This document shows, piece by piece, positions 48,570 through 58,817 of a stretch of DNA of 64,000 bases (positions are counted from its first letter, which is position 1; the number at the start of each line of letters is the position of its first letter). This stretch comes from Nilaparvata lugens. Its lineage: Eukaryota > Arthropoda > Insecta > Hemiptera > Delphacidae. Made by a program: the position numbers and the translations under genes. The DNA is taken from assembly GCF_014356525.2 (NCBI RefSeq), contig NC_052507.1, positions 41,886,295-41,950,294 of the forward strand, given 5' to 3'. The notes beneath the pieces are model-generated. The model saw nothing but the letters and a program-made list of their open reading frames with translations. It was not told the DNA's origin and made no database searches.

Positions 48570-50036
48570 TAGTCCAGTCAACGAAAGATTATAGAGGGAA
48601 AAGTTTGGAACACAATTTTCAACTCCACAGCTCTTTTAAGGATAGTAAGAGGATTAACATAACAAAAGTCCTCACCCCTACCCCCTGTGCTTAAGGGGTC
48701 GGGGTGGGTTTAAAGTACCATTTTTTCATTTTTCGCATATATCTCGGAAACGATGCATCTTATGAACATTTGTATTCTCTACAATATTGAAGCTTGCAAA
48801 ATTACCAAGTTTTGTCCTCAACATTTTTTTCATATCTCTCATAGTTTCTGAGATATCCGCTCTAGAAGATGAGAATTTTTTTGAAAAAACACTTCTGCCT
48901 CCAGTTTTTTCACCTTTGCGGCCTTCTAATTTTTGAACAATTGATGAAAAAAATCCGTGCTGATTATGAGCTAATAAAGCATCAAATTATTTTCTATTTG
49001 ATGTATATTTTCACCATTTTACGCATTTCCCTACGACTGTTGCAGCAGTTTTAGTGTTGAGAGTGGAATTTTCTGTTCAGCAACAATAGATCAGTTGACA
49101 ATGGAATTTGGAGGGAATGATTGGAACACAATTTTCGACTTCATGTGCTAAAGGGGAAAAAATGAAAGAAAAACTGGTTTTTCGAAAATGCATCACTTTA
49201 TTAGAACATAAATATCTCGAAAAGTATCAGATTTATCGAAAACCTCCAATGAATAAAACTTGTAGGAAATTTATTAAGCTTCATTTTTACGTAGTTTATG
49301 TCAATAGAACACACACATTGTTACCAAGATATAAGCATGTAAGTAATAAGTGGAAAATAAAACTTTCAAACCACCCTCATCCCTTTAGCACATGATGTAG
49401 GGGTTGGGATTTTTGATACGCTCACCTTCAAAATAGTCTCAACAAAGCTGCAGTCAAAAATTGTGTTCCAATCATTCCCTCCAAATTTCATTGTCAACTG
49501 ATCTATTGTTGCTGAACAGAAAATTCCACTCTCAACACTAAAACTGCTGCAACAGTCGTAGGGAAATGCGTAAAATGGTGGAAATATACATCAAATTGAA
49601 GATAATTTGATGCTTTATCAGCTCATAATCAGCACGGATTTTTTTCATCAATCGTTCAAAAATTATAAGGCCAAAAAGATGAAAAAACTGGAGGCAGAAA
49701 TGTTTTTTCAAAAAAAATCTCACCTTCAAGAGCGGATATCTCAGAAACTATGAGAGATATGAAAAAAATGTTGAGGACAAAACTTGTTGGTCATTTTGCA
49801 AGCTTCAATATTGTAGAGAATACAAATGTTCATAAGATGCATCGTTTCCGAGATATATGTGAAAAATGAAAAAATGGTACTTTAAACCCACCCCGACCCC
49901 TTAAGCACAGGGGGTAGGGGTGAGGACTTTTGATATGTTAATCCTCTTACTATCCTTAAAAGAGCTGTGGAGTTGAAAATTGTGTTCCAAACTTTTCCCT
50001 CTATACCTTTATCTGAGCATTCGTTGTCTGGACTAT
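48570..50036. repeat. 1.47-kb near-perfect foldback element in intron 4
   Basis: Arms of about 560 bases (48570-49130 and 49440-50036) are inverted copies with only scattered differences by eye; both contain CTCACCCCTACCCCCTGTGC and ATATCTCGGAAACGATGC. A 300-bp centre separates them. No protein-coding frame is convincing; open frames on both arms mirror each other. Transcribed as part of the gene's intron it would form a long double-stranded RNA. Confidence 0.92.
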
Positions 50037-51560
50037 TATGTTTTTCTGTTTTCCGAATTTTTTTTTCTATATGATCAACTTGCAAGATTTCAAGTATGAA
50101 TGGGGGAAGGGAGGAGTTAGTGGGCATGTCAAGTGCAGATTGCAAAAACCAACTCTACTAGTTCTAACAACACATAAGAAAAAATATTGTCATAGGCTAC
50201 TTTAGATAATGATTGCAAACTGCAATTGCGATTTGTGAATTTCTATGGTACCAGGATTGAAGTTTGGATAAAACAAGAATAAAATCAACAAGGTTGTTCA
50301 AATAGCCTAATATGTTGGATTTTTTATAGAAAAATATCTCAACTGCTAAGGAAGATTGAATGTGCTAGCCTACAATTGAGAGACTTCTTCATAGTTTTAC
50401 AAAAACAGAATAAGAGTGAACTTTTAGTTTTGAAAATGGAGAGTGTTTATTATTGTGACACAATTCTATGTACCGTAATGTACAATATGATGAATACGGG
50501 ATTGATGAAATCAAAATGAAATGAAAATAATTTAATTTGGAAGAAATAAGCTCATTTGCTCTCACTCTAAGCAGAGCAGGAGTTAAGAGTCAACTTATTT
50601 GAAATCTTTATCTCCAATTAATTAGATAGCCTATCTTTTATCATCAATATTGGATGAAGGAAGAATGAGAGATACGGTAACATAAAGAGTTGCAAAGTTC
50701 AAAAGTAAGAGTTTGAACTGAATCGGAAAATAATGGTGGTCAAAATTCCAAATATATTAATATTAAATGAAACATGTTCCATAAAAATTTAGTAGTCTTA
50801 TAATACAGGGGAACATTGTTCAAACTTCACCGTAGGTACTATTCAGTGTCAAAAAGTAAACTACTTTTTCTTTTTTATTTTCTGCTGAGGATAATGCCCA
50901 CATGAGCTCTAGGCTTATGAGTGGGCAATGAGACGGATTATGATGAGAGATGAATGGATCTACACTTTTATGTGATATCTACAGCTTTAGGTAGGTTCCG
51001 AACCACCAGGAAGCGACTTTTAAACTCATCAATGATATTTGGAGGAGTTCGGCTCTCGATGTGGCTAGGTACCCTTACAACAGGGAGAAGTAGGCGCATG
51101 GAGCTTAACTTATCAGCGCAATCACGAAATCAATCACTTTACAATAAAGATGAGATATTTCAAGACTTCTAAATTATTATGAAACATACCACTTATCACA
51201 TCTGAATTCACCAAATATTCAGATCTAGTTTGAAGTTATATTGAGCGAAAACTACTATCGAATGCTAATTGCAAGGTGTGGGGCAAAAGATTAGTTCAAC
51301 AGTTTGTTATGAACACTTGTTCCCACACACACGTCCCAATAAGGAACAGCCAAATAATACAGATGTCATTACAGGGAATGATCTCGTTTCATATGGAAAT
51401 TTTCAGTAAAGACAGCGTGTCTCGTGTAAGCTGACTTGTCTTGGGGATCAAACGGGGTCAAACTCTAACTGAGATGGCGCTTTACCTGCTGACAAAGAAC
51501 CTGCATGTTTAGAGAGTGTATCCTTGTGGAGGATTGTGAGAGAGAGGAGAGGAGACTTAC
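50037..51560. other. Rest of intron 4
   Basis: A GC-richer block at 50985-51130 (CTCGATGTGGCTAGGTACCC) looks like dispersed-repeat sequence but could not be assigned. No exon-like signal. Confidence 0.4.
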
Positions 51561-51703
51561 TTCCCGCAGATCTTGCAGGGAAACTCGTCGATGGGCTCGG
51601 GGTGGTGGCCGAGTTGTCGTCTGTCGGGTGTCGGACACCGGTTGCACGTGCCCCCGCCATGGATGCGGATGTGACCGTTCAGTGCCGCACGCGAGTTGAA
51701 GCT
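51561..51703 (-). CDS. ELM2-SANT zinc-finger gene, exon 4
   Basis: Acceptor GTCGCACAG, donor GTAAGT; 143 bp, phase 0 in, phase 2 out. It starts with the second half of C2H2 finger 1 (SFNSRAALNGHIRIHGG, two His) and ends with the cysteine half of finger 2 (FPCKICGK). Between them is a Pro/Arg-rich linker (CPTPDRRQLGHHPEPIDE). GC-rich relative to its introns, as expected of a conserved exon. Confidence 0.88.
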
Positions 51704-52965
51704 CTGTGCGACACAACATTCAACACACATTTATCACACAATAACTACCGTAATATTGCTGATTAAAACAAAACAAATTTGAAAGTGTAGTAATTATTGT
51801 AAACTCGTTGGTGATAAATTGAATCATTTCAAGTTGTATTGTGTTTCGCTTGAATAAAAAATATATGATTTGATTTGAATAAGTTCGAGAAAAATATTAT
51901 CAAATAACTTGTATCAAGTTAAATTAGAAACTGATATTGGGTAATATACTGTAATGGGATATCAGCTTTTGTAAGTGGTGAAAGACGCCCACATTAAGTA
52001 GTCTAGCTCACAATACGTTTGGAATTATGAATAGCATCTTGACCTACTCTATCTAAATCTCATTTTATGAGACTAGAAATACTCATTAAACGTCAGAAAT
52101 TCGTAGGAAAGGAAGTTTTTTTTTGTTCAGTTGATATACTGTGAGATACTCTAGAAACTACTTGAATATACTTAATTATAATATGTATGTTTGAGCATAC
52201 ATATAGAAAGGTGAATCAACTCACTCGATTTACCCAGTAACTGGACAGGCCAATAGAATTTACTCTCGAATTGATTGTTCCAAATGGACTAAACATAGCC
52301 AAAGCTGCTCATAGTATAAGTACACACAATATAGAAACTTATTTTACATAATTATATTGATTCAAATAGAGTAACAAGTGTGGAATCAGAGATGAAACAT
52401 AAAACTAGTTATGATAAAATCTACTAAGTTTTGCTTATTTAGGATTGTGAATGTGTTGAAAGTTTAAATTTTATAACGATTGGAAAACATGCAAGGAGGT
52501 GAATTGATTGGAATTCACAGAGTCTCATTCATTAAGACGCATATAATATGTACTTTCCATTGAAAGTAATATCTTATAAAACGGATTCAACATAAACAGT
52601 AGGGTACGCTATTGTGGATATGATAGGAAAAGTTCAAAGTTGGTATTATCTAACTGGACAAGAATAAGAAAATAGAATAGTCTCTTGAGCTCTAGTATTC
52701 TAAGCAGTAAGCTCTTTTTATTGTAGAATTGGATGAGTTAATATTACTAAGAGAGAGATATTCTTTTTGATTCTAGGATTTCTGTGGGAAATGATCAGGA
52801 TATAGATGAAAAAAATCAGAGGATTTATAGATTTACTATTCGAAAGATAGATAAAAATAAGATGAAAATTATCTGTAAATAGTCGAGGAGTAGAAAAATG
52901 TATTTCTATTTTAATATTATAATGAACATTACATAACTGTACTATTAGAAATTGTTTTGGCTTAC
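51704..52965. other. Intron 3 of the zinc-finger gene
   Basis: AT-rich, nothing recognised. Confidence 0.45.
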
Positions 52966-53040
52966 AGCAGAACAGTCTGGGTATTCACATACAAAGAGGC
53001 GGCTCTCGGAGCTTGTTGAAACCAGTTCCACATCACTGGC
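52966..53040 (-). CDS. ELM2-SANT zinc-finger gene, exon 3
   Basis: 75 bp between acceptor TTTTTTCAG and donor GTAAGC, phase 0 at both ends. It encodes an acidic/serine linker and then LFVCEYPDCSA, the cysteine half of C2H2 finger 1 with a C-x4-C knuckle. Joined to exon 4 it gives C-x4-C-x12-H-x3-H, a standard finger. Confidence 0.86.
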
Positions 53041-54229
53041 CTGAAAAACCAAATTATGAATTGGATGATTTCAATACATTTCCAAATAGAAAGGATGTTT
53101 AGAAAAATACAATATATTGATTTGGAATTATGATGATATTTTCGTAATAGACCATCTGAGCATTGCGATTTCTTTCCTCCTTAATTTTTCAAGTTTAGTA
53201 CTGTATGGTTAACTGGAATTTGGAAGAATGATTGAAATTTGCTATTTGGAAAATAGCCTAGTAAATTCCTCACAGAATTTGTAAATGTTCCAGATAATTG
53301 CGATTGATGTTAGGGAAATTGAATGATGACAAGTATTGTAAATTGTATTATTTTACTTTTGTTTTTTTTTTCATTTCTACTTGATTGATATTCCCAATTG
53401 AAAAAATTGCATAGTTGCCTGTAAAGTTGGTATAAGGGCGAAAGTTTTACGTGACAACGACTTTGAGTGGTAAAATAATTTTAATATGAATATTCATTCC
53501 TATAGTAGGAAGAAGGATGAAATAATAGTAACAATTTGAAACATTTATTTATACAAAGAATTATATTTAAAACATTAATTTATACAAAGAATCTCGCACT
53601 GAATTTCATATTAACAAAATGTTATTTTTACCTTCACACATCCTCAACAAAATCACTCTGTCTCTCTCGCTCTTAGGCGGGCTAACTGTGCTCGATTCAA
53701 TTTTTTACAAAGCAAGTCGCGCTCATTTTTTCAAGTTAAACAAATTATTATTGGCTGAGAAACGATTTATACTACTTTTGTGATTGAAAACTACCACAAC
53801 ATTGTGATTACTACAACATAACCTATTCACTTATACCTATTATACTTACACTTATACCTATTCACTTAAATACTCATTCACATAGACTATTCACTAAGTA
53901 GTGGCGCAGTTGCAGGAGATTGCTCCGTTTCACTCTCTCTCCAGGTTCGTGCTCTTTCTAGACGACCGTGAACCGAAACGAACGCTCTCACTCGCTCTCA
54001 TTGTGAGCGCATAACGTGGGAACGTAACGCATTTTCTTGAAGTGTCACCCGGCAAACCAATTTATAAGACATTGTCACGTCAAAAAAAGTGTGAAGATAC
54101 AGGAGTCGAAATATATTATTCAGTAATGAATAATAGTTATGAATAGTGAAATACGAAATAGTAATGAAAATTAAGTTAAATATCTCAAGTAAAAGAATAA
54201 TAATATGAATAAATAAAGCTTATACTTAC
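53041..54229. other. Intron 2 of the zinc-finger gene
   Basis: A patch at 53640-54020 is enriched in CTCTCTC and in GAACG/CGAACG words and is GC-richer. It may be an unrecognised repeat or regulatory region. No exon signal. Confidence 0.4.
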
Positions 54230-54376
54230 AGGAATGTCTGTTTTAATGTAGTCAAAGTCGTAATCTGTTTCCTTATTTTTACGTCTACTTAATCGTAAGC
54301 GTTTGTAATCTTCAGCACAAATCTTCTTCCATAGATAGTAGAACTGAACACATTGCTTAACTGTCTTTGACCCGAC
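54230..54376 (-). CDS. ELM2-SANT zinc-finger gene, exon 2 (end of SANT)
   Basis: 147 bp, acceptor TTTTTAAG and donor GTAAGT, phase 0 at both ends. VGSKTVKQCVQFYYLWKK is the third helix of a SANT domain of the corepressor type; a basic stretch (KRLRLSRRKNKE) follows. It joins directly to the first part of SANT in exon 1, 8.6 kb away. Confidence 0.92.
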
Positions 54377-54482
54377 CTTAAAAAAAACAATTCAACATTA
54401 GATTTTAATGAACATAATACAATGTATAGAATACAAAATATAAGGTAGGCTATATAATAATGCATATACTAAGTAGTGGCAA

Positions 54483-54660
54483 TACTCTTGTGAGCTGTGG
54501 GCCACTACAAGAATGAATTAATCCACTTTGATGTTAGAATTATTCGACCCACCCAAGTACGAAAAATAATTTTGTCAAGATGGTGTTAATTTTCGTGCTG
54601 ACAAATATGTGGAAACGCTATCTGAATTTGCCTCCACTCTCTCAATAGTGGATGATCGAT
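54483..54660 (+). repeat. Left member of a long inverted repeat pair in intron 1
   Basis: Matches the reverse complement of 62015-62200 (shared AATTATTCGACCCACCCAAG and GTGTTAATTTT, then GCCTCCACTCT). The two lie 7.7 kb apart and bracket the P-like element and the non-LTR retrotransposon. Sequence 54661-55021 holds nothing else recognised but may include the start of the retrotransposon 5' UTR. Confidence 0.75.
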
Positions 54661-55029
54661 CTGAGCGATTCTTAAATTTAAATATTTAAATCTGTGATAT
54701 CTGCCTGTTGGCAGGCCTGGTGTCTGCTAGGTCAGTTCTATTGGAGTGAGCTACGTGAAAAATTTCAGTTTTATTATTATTACGTGTTTAATTAATCATT
54801 TGTTCAAGTTTGAGATGTGTAATAATGAGGAATGATTCAATCAGACATACGGCATAGTTCTTTTGTGTTTTAAATTATCTGAATTTGTGACTTGTGTTCA
54901 TTTCTCAAGTTCTAACCTACAATTATTGACTCGTAAACAGTGACAGGATCTAATCATTTTATCAGTATTGTTGACTCAGACGACGTGTTTTCTACTTCAC
55001 TTGACTGTCGTCTGCAAGTTGCCGGTAAC

Positions 55030-55061
55030 CAGTGAAAAGTAAATTAGTATAGAGTTCAGTG
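55030..55061. mobile_element. 32-bp excision-footprint-like remnant of the P-like family
   Basis: Starts CAGTGAA and ends TAGTATAGAGTTCAGTG, that is, seven bases of a left end, a few filler bases and 17 bases of a right end of the element next door. It is flanked by CCGGTAAC at 55022-55029 and 55062-55069. P transposase makes 17-nt staggered cuts, so a 17-base stub is what imprecise P excision leaves. Confidence 0.65.
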
Positions 55062-55361
55062 CCGGTAACCAGTGAACTCTATACTAACTGGAACGGGCTG
55101 TCCAATGCTAAGCTACAGCTAAAAGTGTGTAAGGCGGAGTGAGTGAGACAGGCTTACCGTGTGGGGATTCCCTTCTCTCTCGTACTCATACATTTAAGCA
55201 GGTTGTTGCAGCTCTTGAGTACGATTTTTTATTTTTAAAGTTGAAAAATGGATTTGAATGAGTATTGGGGCTATCAGTATTAGATCACAACCTTTTCTCT
55301 TAAATATTTGTGATGTATTTGTTGTAAAATGCGTAGAATTGTATAAAAATACGACCGAAAA

Positions 55362-55432
55362 ATGGTGATGTATTGTGTTGCATTTGGATGCAAGAATGGG
55401 CATGTTAAAGGAAATGAAATACCATTTCACAG
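55362..55432 (+). pseudogene. THAP-domain first exon of a P-like transposase
   Basis: ATG at 55362 opens MVMYCVAFGCKNGH with the C-x4-C pair of a THAP zinc finger, then GNEIPFH followed by donor GTAAGT at 55433. Conserved N-terminal position of the first cysteine matches THAP proteins. The second half (C-x2-H) should be in a later exon and was not found, so the gene is probably incomplete. THAP domains bind the transposon ends. Confidence 0.65.
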
Positions 55433-57018
55433 GTAAGTGAAACATTCTTAGTCTATTAATTAATTTGAAGAAACCTTTTTGTTTTACATGCATTTCCAAT
55501 ACTTTTTTCTATATTGATCAGTTTATTTGACCAAAAATAAAACAACAAATTTGGTTTTATTCCTAGTATACTGTGATAGTTTCTATGCTAATCTAAAATT
55601 TAGGCCTACTTTATTAGCATCTAAAATAAAAAAACATAGTTGAATAACAAATGAATCCTTATTCAAAAAAGAATAGATACAAATGATTAATACTTTCTGT
55701 GTTATCATCATGAGATGACATAATTTATTTTAGGTACCTACTTTATTTTAGTAGCCTACTCTTATTTTGAAAAATAATATGATATTGCTATCAGCTGAAT
55801 TGTAATTAATTTTTGAAACATTTCTGTTTCAAATAAATAATCGTTCAATTTACAATATTATAATAATTATTTAGCATATTTTACTGTTTGCTTATCATAA
55901 TATATGATATTATATGACCATATTATGGTCATAATTATAATACAATTGATATAAATGTTTCTTCATAGATTTCTTTGCATCATTTCTGAAATTCCCACAC
56001 TTACATGATTTGAAATGTTATCAGAATACCTAGTGTATTGCTATTATTATATATTTAATAATCCTGTGTTAATAATCATCATATTTGAAAATCATCATGA
56101 GTCAACATAATTTATTTTATTTACCTACTTTTATTGTGAAAAATATGAGATTGTTATCAGTTGAATTGTAATTAATTTTTGAAACCTTTCAATTTTAAAT
56201 TGTTCATTTTACTCAGTTAATTATGTAGCATATTTACTGTTTGCTTATGATAGTCATATATAATAAAATGTTTCTTCGTTATTTGCTTCATTTCTAAAAA
56301 CTCCCACTCTGACATGATTTGAAATTACACCAATCCACACCTACATAATTCTACATTTATAGCCTGCTGTAAGTAGGCCTATATTATTAAATTGAGATAT
56401 TTCCTAGAACAATAAATCATAAATCTTCCCTTTAACAATACCAATAAATCATATAATCCAAAAAAACAATAGTATATCCTATCAAAATAAACATAAGACT
56501 GTGTTTAATAGTTTCAATTAAACACAGCCCTCCTTTGGACTGTGTATGAACAAAATTCGGGATTGGAATAATAAGGACTATGAGCCTGTTTTTTCATTCC
56601 CAATCATTTCATGACAGTTTATTTTGTCCTTGTTAAATAAATAAAAATAAATAGATGATACGCTTCTCTGAAATCTGGCCCAAAGTTATTCCCTTGCTTG
56701 TGAAAAGTTGACAATACTAAAACTACTGCAGTCACAAATGAAAAAAATCTTTTCTTTATTCATATTCAACCTATTTCATTATTTTTGCTCTCAAAAAGTC
56801 AACAATGAACTGCTTAATAGAAGAAAAATAACGCTTCCATGGAATAAGACATACAATATAGAAATAAAATAGAAATTGAAACTGTGCAATGTATTTTTCC
56901 ATAAGAGCCAATGTGTTACAAAATGACGAATCCCACAGCAATGCGGGTTGCCTATCTTTACCAGCTGCCTCACTTTTTTTGTGTTGCTAGTCCATTCCAG
57001 TTAGTATAGAGTTCAGTG
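55433..57018. other. AT-rich interior of the P-like element
   Basis: No further transposase exon is recognisable on either strand. Several T-rich runs and two similar blocks near 55700-55870 and 56090-56220 suggest internal duplication. Confidence 0.4.
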
Positions 57019-57026
57019 CCGGTAAC

Positions 57027-57237
57027 TGGTCAACTTAACCTAAAAGCTAGCTTTCGAGCGGGAACCCGAGTCAGCTGTAGTTGCAGTCAGCTGTTTTCTG
57101 TTTTGTTTTCATACTGTCTGCCGTCTGACACGTAGAGACATCAATACAGCTTTTCCTGTTATCTTCACTGTGCACTGCACTGTGCACTGTGATCTTCGAT
57201 TGGACTTGTTTTCGCGCTAGATTTTGAATTTTAAATA
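57027..57237 (+). other. Probable 5' UTR/promoter part of the non-LTR element
   Basis: GC-richer than the flanks and directly upstream of ORF1. It contains two GTGCACTGC-type repeats (57172-57190). The true 5' end of the retrotransposon could lie left of the P-like insertion. Confidence 0.4.
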
Positions 57238-58817
57238 ATGACAATGAACCGAATGACAACACGCCGAAGGCGGGAGTGTTTGATTCGAGAAGCGGAGTTG
57301 GAGTTAGGTAATATGAACTGTGATCTTGTTAATGATACGGTGATAGAATTAGCTGTCAATATTAGAGGAACTCTATCAGTGATCTCGGATAAGTTCACGA
57401 ACGATGCCATTATTGCCATAATTCCGGATATTGTTGGAATTCTAAATAAATTGGACACCACAATCTCCTACAATAATGAACTGCTGAATGAACGCACTGA
57501 CCTTCTGAATAATAATACTGAATTGACTAAGCAAGTAGAGTACGAGAAAAATAAAAGTAAAGAAAGCTTTGAGGACTCTCTATTCAATGAGGAGAAGGCT
57601 GAGGAGGAAATTCTGGTGTTGGAAGCGCGTATTAAAAAACTGGAGGCATCTAACACCTATTTAAATGAGGAATTGAATAATAAGAATGAAATAATAAGAA
57701 TGAAATAATAAAAATTATTCAAGCTGAAAAGGATAGTTTATTTTTCAACAGAGACACTATTTTAGACAAAGTAACTTCTGGGAGCAATGATCAATTTATT
57801 ACGCCAAGGAATACTGCTAAAGTTAGAACCGATTTTAATGAGACTGGAGCTATAACGGTAAATAACAGATATGAACTTCTCTCTGAAAACGCTAAATCTG
57901 CAAGTAATAATAAGCCTACCACTTCTCATAAACTTTTGGTCAAGGCTCAAGTTCACAGACCTAGAGCGTTGCCCAAAACGTCTCATGATAAAAACCCCAT
58001 TACTGAAACAACTCAAACTGATAAAAAAAGGAGAATGACAATTCTAGCGGATAGCCAAGGAAAACATTTGAGTAAATACCTGCAGCTTCTGTATGACAGC
58101 TTTGAAACCTTTGTTTATACTAAACCTGGCGCCAAATTAAAACATATTATCCAAGATGGCATGGATTTTGTTAAGGATTACACCAAGGATGATGTTATTG
58201 TTATATTGGCTGGCACAAACGACTTCCATGTAGACGAACCTCATCAGTTAACTGTACTCCAAGGAATAAACGCTCTTTTAAAACTTCAGCTGAGATCTAA
58301 AATCGTTGTATGCAGCGTACCGTACAGATATGACAACCTCAGCCTAAATGAAAACATACTCCACTCCAACTCTTATCTATCGAGAGTGGTGAGTGAATAT
58401 GAGGGCGGTCTGCTGCTTTCCTTTTTGGACGTCAACGACTTCCCCCAGCGATCCCACTTCACAAGGCACGGTCTGCATCTCAATCGTCGCGGAAAGCTGA
58501 TACTAGCCAAGAACTTTCAAGTATTTGCCATGCAGAATGCTGCGAGGATTGGTGTGGGTGACATTGATCTATCGGCGACTACTGGTGGCGGGGCTACAAC
58601 TGCGGATGAGCTGCGGATCCCTCATTTGCCTGAACCTCCCGCTATTTACTATCTGGGTTCCTACTCTATCACACCCAATCCACTCAGTTCTCCTGCAGAT
58701 CTCTTGAATCAGATCCCTAATGGCACTGTCCTTTCAGAGAAATCTTACTTGTCTTCCCATCAGTCCTTAGATTTTTTAGACAGTTCTCTATCCCTTTTTT
58801 TAAACAAAACACTGTGA
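57238..58817 (+). pseudogene. Non-LTR ORF1: coiled coil plus SGNH-esterase-like domain, one frameshift
   Basis: ATG at 57238 starts a basic N-terminus and a long coiled coil (to about residue 155). The frame is then broken by a 14-bp tandem duplication (57677-57690 and 57691-57704), and the open frame continues in another phase to the TGA at 58815. The second half has the blocks of an SGNH hydrolase: LADSQG, LAGTND and GLHLNRRGK. Coiled coil plus esterase is the ORF1 layout of CR1/L2-type non-LTR elements. In the last block the residue usually Asp two before the Leu-His pair appears as His (TRHGLHL), so esterase activity is doubtful. The duplication looks recent because the rest of the frame is clean. 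Confidence 0.85.
58799..58805 (+). promoter_or_regulatory. UUUAAAC -1 frameshift heptamer at ORF1/ORF2 junction
   Basis: The run T-TTA-AAC is in phase with ORF1 codons UUA (58800) and AAC (58803), four codons before the ORF1 stop. Slipping back one base enters exactly the ORF2 frame, which has no ATG near its start. A strong downstream stem was not found within the usual 10 bases; a weak CTCAA/TTGAG hairpin lies about 60 bases on. Confidence 0.6.

Larger units (their letters stand above)
55070..57018 (+). mobile_element. P-superfamily-like DNA transposon, internally deleted
   Basis: Terminal inverted repeats start CAGTGAACTCTATACT on the left and mirror CACTGAACTCTATACT on the right, about 30 bases in all. 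The flanks are CCGGTAAC (55062-55069 and 57019-57026), an 8-bp GC-rich target duplication as made by P transposases. Inside, 55362-55432 is a first exon encoding a THAP-type zinc finger start, as in P-element transposases. At 1.95 kb with no catalytic domain recognised, the copy looks non-autonomous. It is inserted upstream of the non-LTR retrotransposon, perhaps in its 5' UTR. Confidence 0.75.

Noticed and set aside
48869..49729. Mirror-image frames of about 60 codons on both arms of the foldback
   Set aside because: Same sequence read in both arms; no family resemblance.
50954..51172. 72-codon plus-strand frame in a GC-richer block
   Set aside because: No motif or splice context; probably dispersed-repeat sequence.
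51505..51766. Plus-strand frames over the GC-rich patch
   Set aside because: Shadow of exon 4 of the zinc-finger gene.
55194..55499. Minus-strand 101-codon frame
   Set aside because: Lies opposite the THAP exon and UTR of the P-like element and shows no motif.
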